DNA of 31,538 bases, taken from the NCBI GenBank assembly GCA_003552325.1, contig PUKM01000127.1:1-31538 (forward strand). The letters are read 5' to 3'. The notes beneath the pieces were generated by a model. The model saw nothing but the letters and a program-made list of their open reading frames with translations, searched no databases and was not told the DNA's origin. Below, in pieces: positions 1 to 7,840 of this stretch. The stretch is from Natrialbaceae archaeon. GTDB taxonomy: Archaea > Halobacteriota > Halobacteria > Halobacteriales > Natrialbaceae. Every line of letters begins with the position of its first letter. Position 1 is the first letter of the stretch. The position numbers and the translations under genes were made by a program.

Positions 1-213
1 CCTACCCTCGAGGGTCGGGCACTCGAGAACGCCATCGCCCGATACCACCGACGCGGCTATCGGTTCGTCCTCATCGAGGGCTACCGGGACGCCCCGCTGC
101 CGACGATCCGTGTCGGTGACGACGACCGTCCGGTGGGTGGTCGCGTTATCGGCACTGGCGAGAATGCTCTCGAAACGCTCGTCGAGACGATTCGGACGCT
201 CGAGCCGATCTGA
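1..213 (+). CDS. mobB: MobB, molybdopterin-guanine dinucleotide biosynthesis adaptor, C-terminal part
   Basis: Frame 1 is open from the left edge of the window to a TGA at 211-213 and gives the last 70 residues of a protein whose start lies outside the window. The segment reading FVLIEGYRDAPLPTIRV matches the conserved MobB stretch in which a hydrophobic strand ends in an acidic residue and Gly (vlvEGfk), followed by a Pro-rich turn. MobB is a P-loop GTPase partner of MobA in attaching GMP to molybdopterin; its P-loop would be upstream and is not visible. The identification rests on this motif alone but fits the Mo/W enzymes and moeA genes in the window. No downstream gene is close enough to be in an operon with it. 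Confidence 0.7.
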   Translation, partial: PTLEGRALENAIARYHRRGYRFVLIEGYRDAPLPTIRVGDDDRPVGGRVIGTGENALETLVETIRTLEPI

Positions 214-331
214 GCCGGCGGTGTCGCTGCTCTCGACTCCCTCGTAGGCGGTATCGACTCGACACGTCACAACTCGTCCGATCGTGACTGGCGACTCGAG
301 TAGCAGTCTCCGAACTATCGACACCCACTCT

Positions 332-365
332 GATTCCCGCGACCTCAGGCGCGGGAGGGCGTCAA
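332..365 (+). mobile_element. Relic right end of an IS200/IS605 (IS1341-type) element, hairpin plus GTCAA tail
   Basis: A perfect 7-bp stem (TCCCGCG at 335-341, CGCGGGA at 350-356) with an 8-nt loop containing CCTCAGG is followed by GGGCGTCAA. Haloarchaeal IS1341-type elements carrying tnpB commonly end in such a GC hairpin followed by GGAGGAYGTCAA, which is also the 3' scaffold of the TnpB-associated guide RNA. No tnpB reading frame is recognisable beside it, so this would be a decayed remnant. A plain intrinsic hairpin downstream of mobB is the alternative. Confidence 0.33.
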
Positions 366-446
366 GGAAATCACTCGTTGTCTCCTTCGTAAACCAGTGA
401 AACCACACCAGCGTCTTTGGGGCTGGGCCACGAATCCCCTGGCAGG

Positions 447-749
447 ATGACGGATTCAACCCACGGGCAGATTCGTGAATCCGCTGGTGCCGTCACGGAA
501 GAGACCCACCCCGTCGATGCCCACGCCCTGGGGCTCTCGGCCGGGCTCATCTGGGGGACGGCAATCGCGTTCCTGGAACTGGCGGCTGGGACACAGTACG
601 GTGAGCGGTGGCGGTTGTTGCTCGCTGATCTCTACCCGGGATACAGTCACAGACCAGGGGACCTCGCGTGGGGAACCCTCCTCGGGTTCGTCGATGCGTA
701 CCTTCTCGGGTACGTCTTTGGGAGACTGTACAACCGACTCTCGAGGTGA
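447..749 (+). CDS. Small two-helix membrane protein, haloarchaeal holin-like family
   Basis: The 100-residue product has a short polar N-terminus, a first hydrophobic stretch at about residues 29-48 (LGLSAGLIWGTAIAFLEL), a conserved-looking linker with GERWRLLLADLYPGY, and a second hydrophobic stretch near 70-92 ending in GRLYNRLSR. Haloarchaeal genomes carry many such proteins, often annotated as bacteriophage holin; the match is by pattern memory, and no lysis function has been shown for them. The ATG at 447 was chosen; an in-frame TTG at 417 would add ten residues. It stands alone, facing cbiA, with a 156-bp gap. Its function is unknown. Confidence 0.65.
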   Translation: MTDSTHGQIRESAGAVTEETHPVDAHALGLSAGLIWGTAIAFLELAAGTQYGERWRLLLADLYPGYSHRPGDLAWGTLLGFVDAYLLGYVFGRLYNRLSR

Positions 750-843
750 ACCACCCGAATCAGCCGTTCTAAACCGTCGAGTATCGGGACGGTGTGCCGC
801 ACAGCGCCCACTCCAAGCCATCGCTGCTCGACTGAAGGACACA

Positions 844-867
844 CCGACGGGGCTCACCCACCGTCGG
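844..867. terminator. Hairpin between convergent holin-like gene and cbiA
   Basis: A perfect 7-bp inverted repeat (CCGACGG and CCGTCGG) with a 10-nt loop lies between the two convergent stop codons. It could help end either transcript. There is no clear T-run, so the call is tentative. Confidence 0.3.
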
Positions 868-905
868 ATACCAGCGAGGTGCCCGCGTCGTGCCCAGGGT
901 CCAGA

Positions 906-2267
906 TCAGCAACGACGTCCGGCGACGGCCTCGAGGAACCGATCGAAGGCCCCGCTTTCGGGATGGACGTGAGCGTACGTGCCGAGCGTTCGATACTCCT
1001 CGAGGCCATCGTGATCGCCCGTGATCCCCTTCCCGCGGACCGTCTCGAACGCGAAACGTGCATCCCCGTCCTCCTGGACCGATGCACTCGAGTAGTGAAA
1101 CTCGTGTCCTCGGAGGTGTTCTCCGGCGTTCGCCGTCAGCGTCCTGGCTTCCGCTCGAAGCTCGACGTGATCCAGGGCCTGATACCCCTCGTGCATCGTC
1201 ACGTCGGCTGGGAGGATGCCGGCCATCTCGTACTGGTCCCCGTCGACAGTGGTCAGTGAGTCACAGAGTGCCATCAGGCCCCCACACTCACCGAAAGTCG
1301 GGAGGCCGTCGGCTGCACGGGCTGCCAATTCGGTGAGCGTCCCACCCCCCTCGAGTGACCCACCGTGGAGTTCCGGATAGCCACCGGGCAGGTAGACACC
1401 GTCGCAGTCGGGGACGGGTTCGCCAGCGATGGGGGAAAACGTGACGACCGACCCACGCTCTCGAAGGCGCTCGAGCGTCGCTGGATACCGAAAGCAAAAG
1501 GCGGCGTCGTCGGCGACGGCGATCGTCGATCTCTGGCCGTCCTCGAGTGCACTGTCGGTCATCGGCGACACCTCGAGCCCCCGCGGTTCGCGGGCAACGG
1601 CAGCCAGCGCCTCGGCGTCGAGTTCGGTACTCGCCTCCCTGATAGCGTCTCGAGTGATCGTCGTCTCCGCTCCCATTTCGAGGCCGAGGTGGCGGTCTGG
1701 TATCTCGAGGTTCTCGTCGGGCGGAATGCGCCCGAAGTACTCGAGATCGGCTGGCAGGGCGTCTTCGATTCCCCGTTCGTGGCGGCCACCGTAGGCTCGC
1801 TGGGCGACGATTCCGACGACGTCGATTTCGCAGCCTATGGTGTCGGCATAGGTCCCAAAGCCGTGGGCGGTGGCGGCGACGCTCTCCATCCCGGCGTGGG
1901 CGTCGACGACCAACACGACGGGCAAGGTGAGCCGTTCGGCAATCGAGGCCGTACTCGAGCGATCGCCGTCGTACAGTCCCATCATTCCCTCGACCACGCA
2001 GACATCGCCCTCGCCGCGGGCGTAATTACGCTCGAGACCATCGGGCCCACAGAGCCAGCCGTCGAGCGTGCGTGACGGGCGGCCGAGCAACGCCTCGTGG
2101 TGGCTTGGATCGATGAAGTCGGGGCCGGCTTTGGCCGGTTGGACGGTGTATCCGGCATCCTCGAGGGCCTGACAGATGGCCAGGGTAGCGACGGTTTTGC
2201 CGACGTTGGAGCTGACGCCGCCGACGATGAGCCCAGGTGGGACCTCGGCGTCCGTCGGCTCCTTCAT
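906..2267 (-). CDS. cbiA: Cobyrinic acid a,c-diamide synthase (CbiA/CobB type)
   Basis: The enzyme amidates the a and c side chains of cobyrinic acid using glutamine and ATP, a step of corrin ring synthesis. The 453-residue protein has the family's usual length and its two domains. An N-terminal dethiobiotin-synthetase-like ATPase has the P-loop GVSSNVGKT at about 17-25 and KAGPDFIDPSHH at 46-57. A C-terminal class I-like glutamine amidotransferase has PGGYPELHGG at 294-303, the nucleophile Cys328 in FGECGGLM and a His at 435. The frame stays open for 114 codons upstream, but only from MKEPTDAEV does the sequence look like the family, so ATG 2267 is chosen. Methanogens use a related enzyme (CfbB) for F430; in a haloarchaeon the cobamide role is the reasonable one. 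No other cobalamin gene is in the window. Confidence 0.9.
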   Translation of the reverse strand: MKEPTDAEVPPGLIVGGVSSNVGKTVATLAICQALEDAGYTVQPAKAGPDFIDPSHHEALLGRPSRTLDGWLCGPDGLERNYARGEGDVCVVEGMMGLYDGDRSSTASIAERLTLPVVLVVDAHAGMESVAATAHGFGTYADTIGCEIDVVGIVAQRAYGGRHERGIEDALPADLEYFGRIPPDENLEIPDRHLGLEMGAETTITRDAIREASTELDAEALAAVAREPRGLEVSPMTDSALEDGQRSTIAVADDAAFCFRYPATLERLRERGSVVTFSPIAGEPVPDCDGVYLPGGYPELHGGSLEGGGTLTELAARAADGLPTFGECGGLMALCDSLTTVDGDQYEMAGILPADVTMHEGYQALDHVELRAEARTLTANAGEHLRGHEFHYSSASVQEDGDARFAFETVRGKGITGDHDGLEEYRTLGTYAHVHPESGAFDRFLEAVAGRRC

Positions 2268-2453
2268 TGGGGTGTCACTCCCTTCGCGCGTTGGTCCATG
2301 CTGAACATGGCAGTCGTCATATCCCGCAGTTGGGTGACGGGGGTTATCAAAGACGAGGAACTGACGTGGAGCGACAGCCGAAAACGGCACCGTCGCTCGC
2401 GCTCCTCGAGTGAGGCTCGACCGAGCACGGTCGTCGCCGAACGCGAGTGCTGA

Positions 2454-2481
2454 GGTATATACCCCCCACGATATGCGGGGG
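2454..2481. promoter_or_regulatory. Palindromic TATA element and GC inverted repeat in a divergent promoter region
   Basis: A 10-bp palindrome GGTATATACC (2454-2463) abuts CCCCC-9 nt-GGGGG (2463-2467 and 2477-2481). It lies between the divergent cbiA and the bat-type regulator, 45-72 bp before the regulator start. It could be a promoter with a regulator binding site; because the TATA part is symmetric it could serve either direction. Confidence 0.4.
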
Positions 2482-2525
2482 ATGCGGTGAGGATCCGGTG
2501 TTGAAGAGTCTCTAGTAGAACTGTC

Positions 2526-3194
2526 ATGGGTGTTGGCATACGGGTCGAAATACGGGTCGAGGATCCTGGCACGTGTCCGGTTGCGACGGTGTCCGACGTT
2601 GTCGATCAACCGATCTCGACGATCTCCTGGAGCGCACCGGACGACACGGCGACCGTCGTCGAGGAGTTTACCACCCAGGGTACCTCGCTCCCGAGCAGTG
2701 AGGGGCTACACGACAGCATCGAGACGGTGTTCGAGACGGATAGGTACTCGCGCCATCGGTTTTCTCACAGACCAGAGCACTGTGTGTGCCGGCAGATCGA
2801 ACAGCTTGGCTCCCCCGTCGAAACTGTCCGAGCCGTCGACGGGGGATTGACGATTTCCTTTTACGTTATGGACACGGCTGAGGTCAACGACATCATCACC
2901 ACGCTTCGCCGGATGGCTGAGGGTGTGAAACTGAGACGGTTACACCGTGTCGCCGGTCCGGAAGCTGAACTCGCCGCGGGTGACGACCTCGTCTGGGTCG
3001 ACCGCGGCGCGCTCACTGACCGCCAGCGGGAGGTCCTCGAGACGGCTCACGAGATGGGGTACTTCGACTATCCGCGACGCTCGAACGCTACGGCGGTTGC
3101 CGACGCGGTTGGGATCGGACCCTCGACGTTCAGAGAGCACCTCGCGGCAGCCCAGTCGAAGCTCCTCGATGCGGTGCTTTCGGCCGACGAATAG
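2526..3194 (+). CDS. Bat-type (HTH-10) transcriptional regulator with a Cys/His-rich segment
   Basis: This is a 222-residue DNA-binding regulator. The C-terminal part (about 162-216) starts LTDRQREVLETAHEMGYFDYPR and continues with AVADAVGIGPSTFREHL, the signature of the HTH-10 domain found in bacterio-opsin activator-like proteins of haloarchaea. The N-terminal half is a poorly conserved sensor region with Cys17 and a cluster HRFSHRPEHCVC (Cys86, Cys88 and three His), which could bind metal or respond to redox state. DmsR, which controls anaerobic DMSO respiration in Haloferax, is a Cys-containing member of the same group. The gene points toward the 3' end of the formate dehydrogenase operon and is divergent from cbiA, so control of either is possible; this is inference. 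Confidence 0.85.
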   Translation: MGVGIRVEIRVEDPGTCPVATVSDVVDQPISTISWSAPDDTATVVEEFTTQGTSLPSSEGLHDSIETVFETDRYSRHRFSHRPEHCVCRQIEQLGSPVETVRAVDGGLTISFYVMDTAEVNDIITTLRRMAEGVKLRRLHRVAGPEAELAAGDDLVWVDRGALTDRQREVLETAHEMGYFDYPRRSNATAVADAVGIGPSTFREHLAAAQSKLLDAVLSADE

Positions 3195-3253
3195 TTGCGT
3201 TCGAGTTGCCGCGTCGAACGGGCACGCTCAGGGCAGCCCAACGACCGGGTAAT

Positions 3254-3329
3254 ACTGTCGGCTGTAACTATGTACGGATTCTCGTCACCCTGGTCTTGCG
3301 AGAATCTTGAACGACGGACAGCCGACAGT
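3254..3329. repeat. 76-bp two-step inverted repeat, terminator or MITE-like
   Basis: The outer arms are a perfect 12-bp inverted repeat (ACTGTCGGCTGT at 3254-3265, ACAGCCGACAGT at 3318-3329). The inner arms are a perfect 8-bp repeat (GATTCTCG at 3277-3284, CGAGAATC at 3299-3306). The two unpaired spacers are both exactly 11 nt and the loop is 14 nt. It lies between convergent genes, 12 bp past the AOR stop codon, so it may terminate the long operon. GTAA flanks both sides (3249-3252 and 3330-3333), which could be a target duplication of a miniature element. Confidence 0.6.
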
Positions 3330-3341
3330 GTAAGGAACCGG

Positions 3342-5228
3342 TTAGCGGTCGGCCGATCGGCCGCCATCGGGGAGCACGTCCCCTCGCGGTGGATCGTGAA
3401 CCGCTGCGCACTCGAGTTGCTCGCCAAGGGACGTGAGGCCCAGTCGCTCGAGTGTGGTCCGTTCGATCCCGTCTTCGGTCCAGCCACGACAGCGGTAGTA
3501 GGCGGTTTTCATCGTCTCGAGTTCCTCACGCGTCAGGCTGGCCGGAGGCAAGTCGACGCCACCGGGATCGTCGGCGAGCGGTTTCCGCAGGCGTTTCGGC
3601 AGTCGGTCGTCGACGATCGAGAACCCCTCCCGAAGCGAGAAGAGTTTCCCGAGCGTGTAGTTCCGTTCGCCGATCTCGAGGGCGTCGTCGACTGATACGG
3701 CACGACCGGTTACCGCGCCAACGAGGGCACAGAGATCCTTGAAATTCCGGTCTGGACCGACGGTCACGACGACGTGTGAGCAGTAGACCAAGGAGTTGAT
3801 GAAACTCCGGGCGTTTTCGAAGGCGACGACGGCAGTGGGTTTGTGCTCGATCGACCGAGAAGCGAGCCCCGTTTCGACGGGGAGTGCGGTCTCGAGTCGT
3901 CGTTGGACGAGGGTATCGTGAAAGCCTTCGGCGTGGGTCGCCCCGCGCGGCGAGGTGGCCGTTGACAGGCCGAGCCCCTTCTTGCCGCGTGGATCGTGCA
4001 TTCCGGCGGGGGCGCCTTTGACTGTCGCGGCCTCGTCCGTTTCCAGTGCGGCGGCGGCCGCATCCGGCCCGTCTGCGAGCACGTCCCCGAGCCCGGAGCG
4101 GGTAGCGATCTGCTCGACGTACGCCAGCATCGCTTCGGCGTCACCCCAGTCGGCGTAACCCGCTTCCATCGCCGTCGCGATGACGTGTCCTACGCCGATC
4201 GTGTCCATGCCGAGTTGGTTACAGCGCTGGTTGGCGAGGGCGATCGACTCGAGGTCGTCGTTACAGAGCAAACTGCCGAACGAGGCCAGCGTTTCGTACT
4301 CCGGGCCCGATGCCGCCTCGAGCTGGGTGCCGTGACACTCGCCCTGGACCACGGGTTTGCACTCGAGTGGACACCCGTGACAGCCTCGTTGGCCAACGGT
4401 AAGTCCCTTGAGGGCCTCGCCGCCGATCGACTCTGCCCCGTCGAACCGACCGCGTTTGAAGTGTTCGGTTGGCAGTAACCCCTGTTCTGAGAGAATTTCG
4501 ACGGCCGCGGTCGTGCCAAACTCCGCCCACTGGGTCAGCTTCTCGTTCTCGTGGACGCCTTCGACGAACGCCTCACGAGCCTGGTCGAAGGCGGCTCGAT
4601 CGGCGACAGGTGGGGGGCAATCCCCGCCGACAACGATCGCTTTGAGCTGTTTCGAGCCCATGACTGCCCCGAGCCCGCGACCACCGGCGGCGTGACCACT
4701 GTCGTTGATGATCGACGCGAGCAACACCTCGTTTTCACCCGCCGGGCCGATAGCCGCACACGAGCGCAGCGGACAGCCTGCCAGGAGTTCGTCTGTAACG
4801 TCCGTCGCTTCTCCCCAGAGCGCCCCGGCGGGCTCGAGTGTGAGCGTTTCGTCGGTCACCCGCAGGGTGACCGGCTCGGCTGCTTGACCGGTGACGACGA
4901 TCGCGTCGACACCCGAGCGGGCAAGCAGGTGGCCGAAGGAGCCACCTGCATACGACTCCCCGAGACTGCCGGTGAGCGGGGATTTCGCCCCGACCCAGTG
5001 GCGTGCTGCCCCCGGGAGCCCCAGCCCGGTCAACGGCCCGGTCGCAAAGACCAGGTGATTCTCCGGCCCGAGCGGGTCGACGCCGCCGGGTTGTCTCTCG
5101 AGCAAGAGCCGAACACCGAGGCCACGTCCGCCCAGGTGCTGTTCGTGCCACGTTTCGGGGATCGGTTCCGTCGTGACCGTTTCCGCACTCAAGTCGACGT
5201 ACGCGATTCGGCCGTGCATTCCGTTCAT
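3342..5228 (-). CDS. Aldehyde:ferredoxin oxidoreductase-family tungstopterin enzyme
   Basis: Members of this family oxidise aldehydes or related substrates at a tungsten (rarely Mo) bis-pterin site and pass electrons to an [4Fe-4S] cluster and ferredoxin. The 628-residue protein has the full family length. The cluster ligands are visible as Cys283, Cys286, Cys290 (GCHGCPLEC) and Cys483 (LVYCSHV), spaced as in Pyrococcus AOR. A pterin-binding stretch AAGGRGLGAVMGSKQLKAI lies at 180-198 and an EYET motif near 310-313. There is no signal peptide, so it is cytoplasmic. Its ATG overlaps the TGA of the Fe-S protein gene (ATGA), and GGAGGG lies at 5237-5242, so it is translationally coupled as last gene of the FDH operon. 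A start at Met4 is possible. The substrate cannot be read from sequence. Confidence 0.92.
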   Translation of the reverse strand: MNGMHGRIAYVDLSAETVTTEPIPETWHEQHLGGRGLGVRLLLERQPGGVDPLGPENHLVFATGPLTGLGLPGAARHWVGAKSPLTGSLGESYAGGSFGHLLARSGVDAIVVTGQAAEPVTLRVTDETLTLEPAGALWGEATDVTDELLAGCPLRSCAAIGPAGENEVLLASIINDSGHAAGGRGLGAVMGSKQLKAIVVGGDCPPPVADRAAFDQAREAFVEGVHENEKLTQWAEFGTTAAVEILSEQGLLPTEHFKRGRFDGAESIGGEALKGLTVGQRGCHGCPLECKPVVQGECHGTQLEAASGPEYETLASFGSLLCNDDLESIALANQRCNQLGMDTIGVGHVIATAMEAGYADWGDAEAMLAYVEQIATRSGLGDVLADGPDAAAAALETDEAATVKGAPAGMHDPRGKKGLGLSTATSPRGATHAEGFHDTLVQRRLETALPVETGLASRSIEHKPTAVVAFENARSFINSLVYCSHVVVTVGPDRNFKDLCALVGAVTGRAVSVDDALEIGERNYTLGKLFSLREGFSIVDDRLPKRLRKPLADDPGGVDLPPASLTREELETMKTAYYRCRGWTEDGIERTTLERLGLTSLGEQLECAAVHDPPRGDVLPDGGRSADR

Positions 5229-7105
5229 CGGTTCGTCCCTCCGCTACTGATGCCCTGGCGCCGACAGTCCGGACAGGACTCGAGGCCGAGTCCCTCCGTC
5301 AGGTCGGCATCACTGAGCGCGTCTCTGACCTGTGCCAGGCCGGTTGCCGATCCGAAGGCGTCGCCACAACTGACGCAGGTAACGGGTTCGTGCTCGACGA
5401 CTGGTTCCTGCGTTCCGAGGGGAACGCTCACTGTTTGTGTGACTTCGATGGCGTCCTCGGGACAGGCAACGCACCGTTCGCAGCCGACACAGGCGGATGG
5501 ATCGAACCGTAGCGTCTGCTCGTCCGGCTGCTCGAGGGCCCCGGTCGGACACATCCCGTCGCACGCCCAACAGAGCGTACAATCGGCTGCCTCGACGACG
5601 ACCGACCCGAGTGCTGGCGTCGGGACGTCGACACGCGGCTCACTGGCGAGCGCGTTGATCGCGTGCACCGAAAGTGACGCCGCGGTCACCGTGACCCCGC
5701 CATCGGTCGCCGGCGTTCTGGGGCGTGAATCCGTCTCGGTCGATAGACGGCTGAGCGGACGATCAGTGAGTCGCTCATCGACGTGTACCCGCTCGAGCGC
5801 ACCGCGAACGGCGGCCGGCTCGGTCGATGCAACCCAGGATACCGCCGGCTCGAGGCCGAGCGCCTCGAGTGTCCGCGCCGTTTCCTCGCTCGTTTGCTCG
5901 AGCGCGTCGGTGGAACGTTCGGGATCGCCGACGAGGAGCACTCCGCCAGCCCCTGCCGCGAGCGCATACAGTACCAGCGCTGCCGGGACCCGCCGTGCGT
6001 CGGTCACGGGAATCGGAATCGTCGGGACGGTCTCGGAATGAGCGGTCACGACGACCGGTTCGAGGTCGTGGGTGGTGAACGCGAGAACCGGCGGTGTCTC
6101 GGGCTCATCCCGCCCAACGAACGGGAGCGAAAAGCCATCCTCGGCAGTGGTGGTAACCTCGAGGGCCGCTCCCGTTGCGTCCGCCAAAACGTCGAGGGAC
6201 GCCGCTCGAGGTGAGCTGATCGACTCGGTTGGACAGGCACCCAGACAGACGCCACAATCCGTACAGGCATGGGGGTCGATGGTGACGGAGCCCGCTCCGG
6301 TACTGTCGATCGAGACGGCGTCGTAGGGACACACGGCTTCACACGCCCGACAACCCGGCGTTCCCTTTTGGCCGACGGCGCAGGTCACCTGATCGACCGT
6401 GACCGGATCTCGGCCGTGCTCACAGGCCACCCGTACCAACGCGTCGACGACCCCGCTCGAGTCGACATAGAGGCGGTCACTGTCGACGTCACCGTCGTAC
6501 CCGGGCCAGACCAGGTGATCGGCCCGGAGCCGGTCGGCACCGCCCGGGCACTCGACCAACAGCGTCAGGTCCCCATCGTCGAAGACCTCGAGCGGTCGCC
6601 CCTCACGAACCGTCACGTTCCGGCGTCGCCTCTGGCCGGGTTCGCTCGTGAGCAGCGTCACGGGCACGTGCGTCGCGAGGTCAGCAGCGACCCCCGGTGC
6701 GTCGACGACCACGACCTCGCCCCGATCGATGTTCGGCTTCGCGGTGGCCTCGAGTGCCGCTGGGTGGTTCCCGGCCGCAGCGAGAGACAGCCTCGCCTGT
6801 ATCGCGGCGGCGACGACACGACCTCGTTTGGGGGCGGACAAACCAGCACCCAGGCGGGCATCGACCCAGCCCACCGCAGTGACGCCGGCCGCCTCGAGGC
6901 GGGCCTCGACCGATGCGCGGTTCACCGTCTCGGCGGTCACGATGGCAACCTTGTCGACGGAACGCTCCTCGCACCGCTCAATGGCCGGTGGCAACACCTG
7001 CTCGAGGGTCGAGCCAACGATCGACTCCCCCGGGATTGCGGCCACGACTGACTGGCGATCCAGCGTGGAGGACCCGTCACAGACGAGCGTGAGTGCTGTG
7101 GTCAT
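5225..7105 (-). CDS. Poly-[4Fe-4S] electron-transfer protein of the FDH operon
   Basis: The 626-residue soluble protein has an N-terminal 230 residues without cysteine motifs (HdrA/FDH-accessory-like), then two ferredoxin-type motifs (Cys242/252/255/259 and Cys281/284/287/291). A cysteine-free alpha/beta region follows at about 338-440, then two more motifs (Cys509/512/515/519 and Cys539/542/545/548) and a possible zinc site (CVSC at 577-580, CPDC at 611-614). The fourth motif is CxxCxxCxxCP, one residue shorter than usual. The central region ending in YALAAGAGGVLLVGDPE recalls the MvhD/FrhD fold but lacks its cysteines. A similar Fe-S protein sits beside TorD in proteobacterial FDH clusters. 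It may carry electrons for the coupled AOR-family enzyme or act in FDH assembly. Nine bases separate it from the chaperone gene, and a start at ATG 7105 fits. Confidence 0.8.
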   Translation of the reverse strand: MTTALTLVCDGSSTLDRQSVVAAIPGESIVGSTLEQVLPPAIERCEERSVDKVAIVTAETVNRASVEARLEAAGVTAVGWVDARLGAGLSAPKRGRVVAAAIQARLSLAAAGNHPAALEATAKPNIDRGEVVVVDAPGVAADLATHVPVTLLTSEPGQRRRRNVTVREGRPLEVFDDGDLTLLVECPGGADRLRADHLVWPGYDGDVDSDRLYVDSSGVVDALVRVACEHGRDPVTVDQVTCAVGQKGTPGCRACEAVCPYDAVSIDSTGAGSVTIDPHACTDCGVCLGACPTESISSPRAASLDVLADATGAALEVTTTAEDGFSLPFVGRDEPETPPVLAFTTHDLEPVVVTAHSETVPTIPIPVTDARRVPAALVLYALAAGAGGVLLVGDPERSTDALEQTSEETARTLEALGLEPAVSWVASTEPAAVRGALERVHVDERLTDRPLSRLSTETDSRPRTPATDGGVTVTAASLSVHAINALASEPRVDVPTPALGSVVVEAADCTLCWACDGMCPTGALEQPDEQTLRFDPSACVGCERCVACPEDAIEVTQTVSVPLGTQEPVVEHEPVTCVSCGDAFGSATGLAQVRDALSDADLTEGLGLESCPDCRRQGISSGGTNR

Positions 7106-7114
7106 AGCTGAGTA

Positions 7115-7840
7115 CTAGGTGCCGACGTCGTACGGTGGTGCTTCGAGTGCGTCAGGATCGATGGTTAGCCGCTCGGCGTCGAACTGGATCAGTCCGGCCG
7201 CGATCGAACCGATCGCCCGATAGAACGGGTGGGCATCGATCTCCTCGAGGTCCGCCGAAAGCTCGTCGAACCACCAGCCGTGCGTCCGAACGAACAGCTC
7301 TTTCGACGCTGGCTCTTCCAGTTCGCGAGCGCTGAGAAGGGCCAGGGTCGCGAGTTCGACGGCTGCGTGATCGGCCTCTTCACGAATGTCCGGAGCCGGT
7401 TCGATACCCAGGCCGGTGTAGGTCCCCTGGACGACAGCCAGGGGTTTGCCCAGATACTCCCCGGCGTAGTAGGATTCGTGGATCTGGAGTCGTGGCCGGG
7501 GGCCCACGAACAGTCGCGTGTGCGCCCGCTCGAGGTCTCGAGTCGTCTCATCCACATTGTCGATGCTGGCCGCCCACTGACGAAGCGTCTCGAATCCGCG
7601 CTCGAGATGGGCGTTCGGGACTGACTCGAGGAACGGGGTTCCTTCCGTGTGGAGTCGTTCGACTAGTTCTTCGGCCGGTGGATCAGCGAGTACGGTCGCA
7701 CAGAAGTCGTACAGGGTGGCGATGACCGACGGTTCGGTCGAACCGTCCGCTGCCGTCGAGGGTCGTGTCGTTACCTCGGGTTCTGTGGGCCCGTTTTCTC
7801 GCGTCTTCACACTCTCGTCGTTCTCCCGTGTTTGCGTCAT
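7115..7840 (-). CDS. TorD-family chaperone for the formate dehydrogenase
   Basis: TorD-family proteins are cytoplasmic all-helical chaperones that hold a Mo/W enzyme until cofactor insertion and Tat export. This 241-residue protein has a polar, Thr/Glu-rich N-terminal tail of about 37 residues, then the family pattern: YDFCATVLADPP near 44-55, an RLF-GPRP turn before IHESYYAGEYLG (about 110-130), and helices with EEADHAAVELATLALL and HPFYRAIGSIAAGLI. Its ATG overlaps the fdhC stop codon (TGATG), and GAGGTGA at 7847-7853 is a good ribosome-binding site. The likely client is FdhA, which carries a twin-arginine signal. Its position inside the operon supports this. Confidence 0.9.
   Translation of the reverse strand: MTQTRENDESVKTRENGPTEPEVTTRPSTAADGSTEPSVIATLYDFCATVLADPPAEELVERLHTEGTPFLESVPNAHLERGFETLRQWAASIDNVDETTRDLERAHTRLFVGPRPRLQIHESYYAGEYLGKPLAVVQGTYTGLGIEPAPDIREEADHAAVELATLALLSARELEEPASKELFVRTHGWWFDELSADLEEIDAHPFYRAIGSIAAGLIQFDAERLTIDPDALEAPPYDVGT

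Noticed and set aside
2268..2460. Cobalamin riboswitch in the cbiA leader
   Set aside because: The minus-strand leader has no B12-box-like sequence, only a small CCATG/CATGG palindrome.
2268..2609. 114-residue N-terminal extension of CbiA
   Set aside because: The sequence upstream of MKEPTDAEV has no similarity to the family and runs through the promoter region.
4551..6041. A 496-codon plus-strand open frame
   Set aside because: It lies antisense to the AOR and Fe-S protein genes, has low-complexity Ser/Arg-rich composition and matches no family; GC-rich genes routinely create such shadows.
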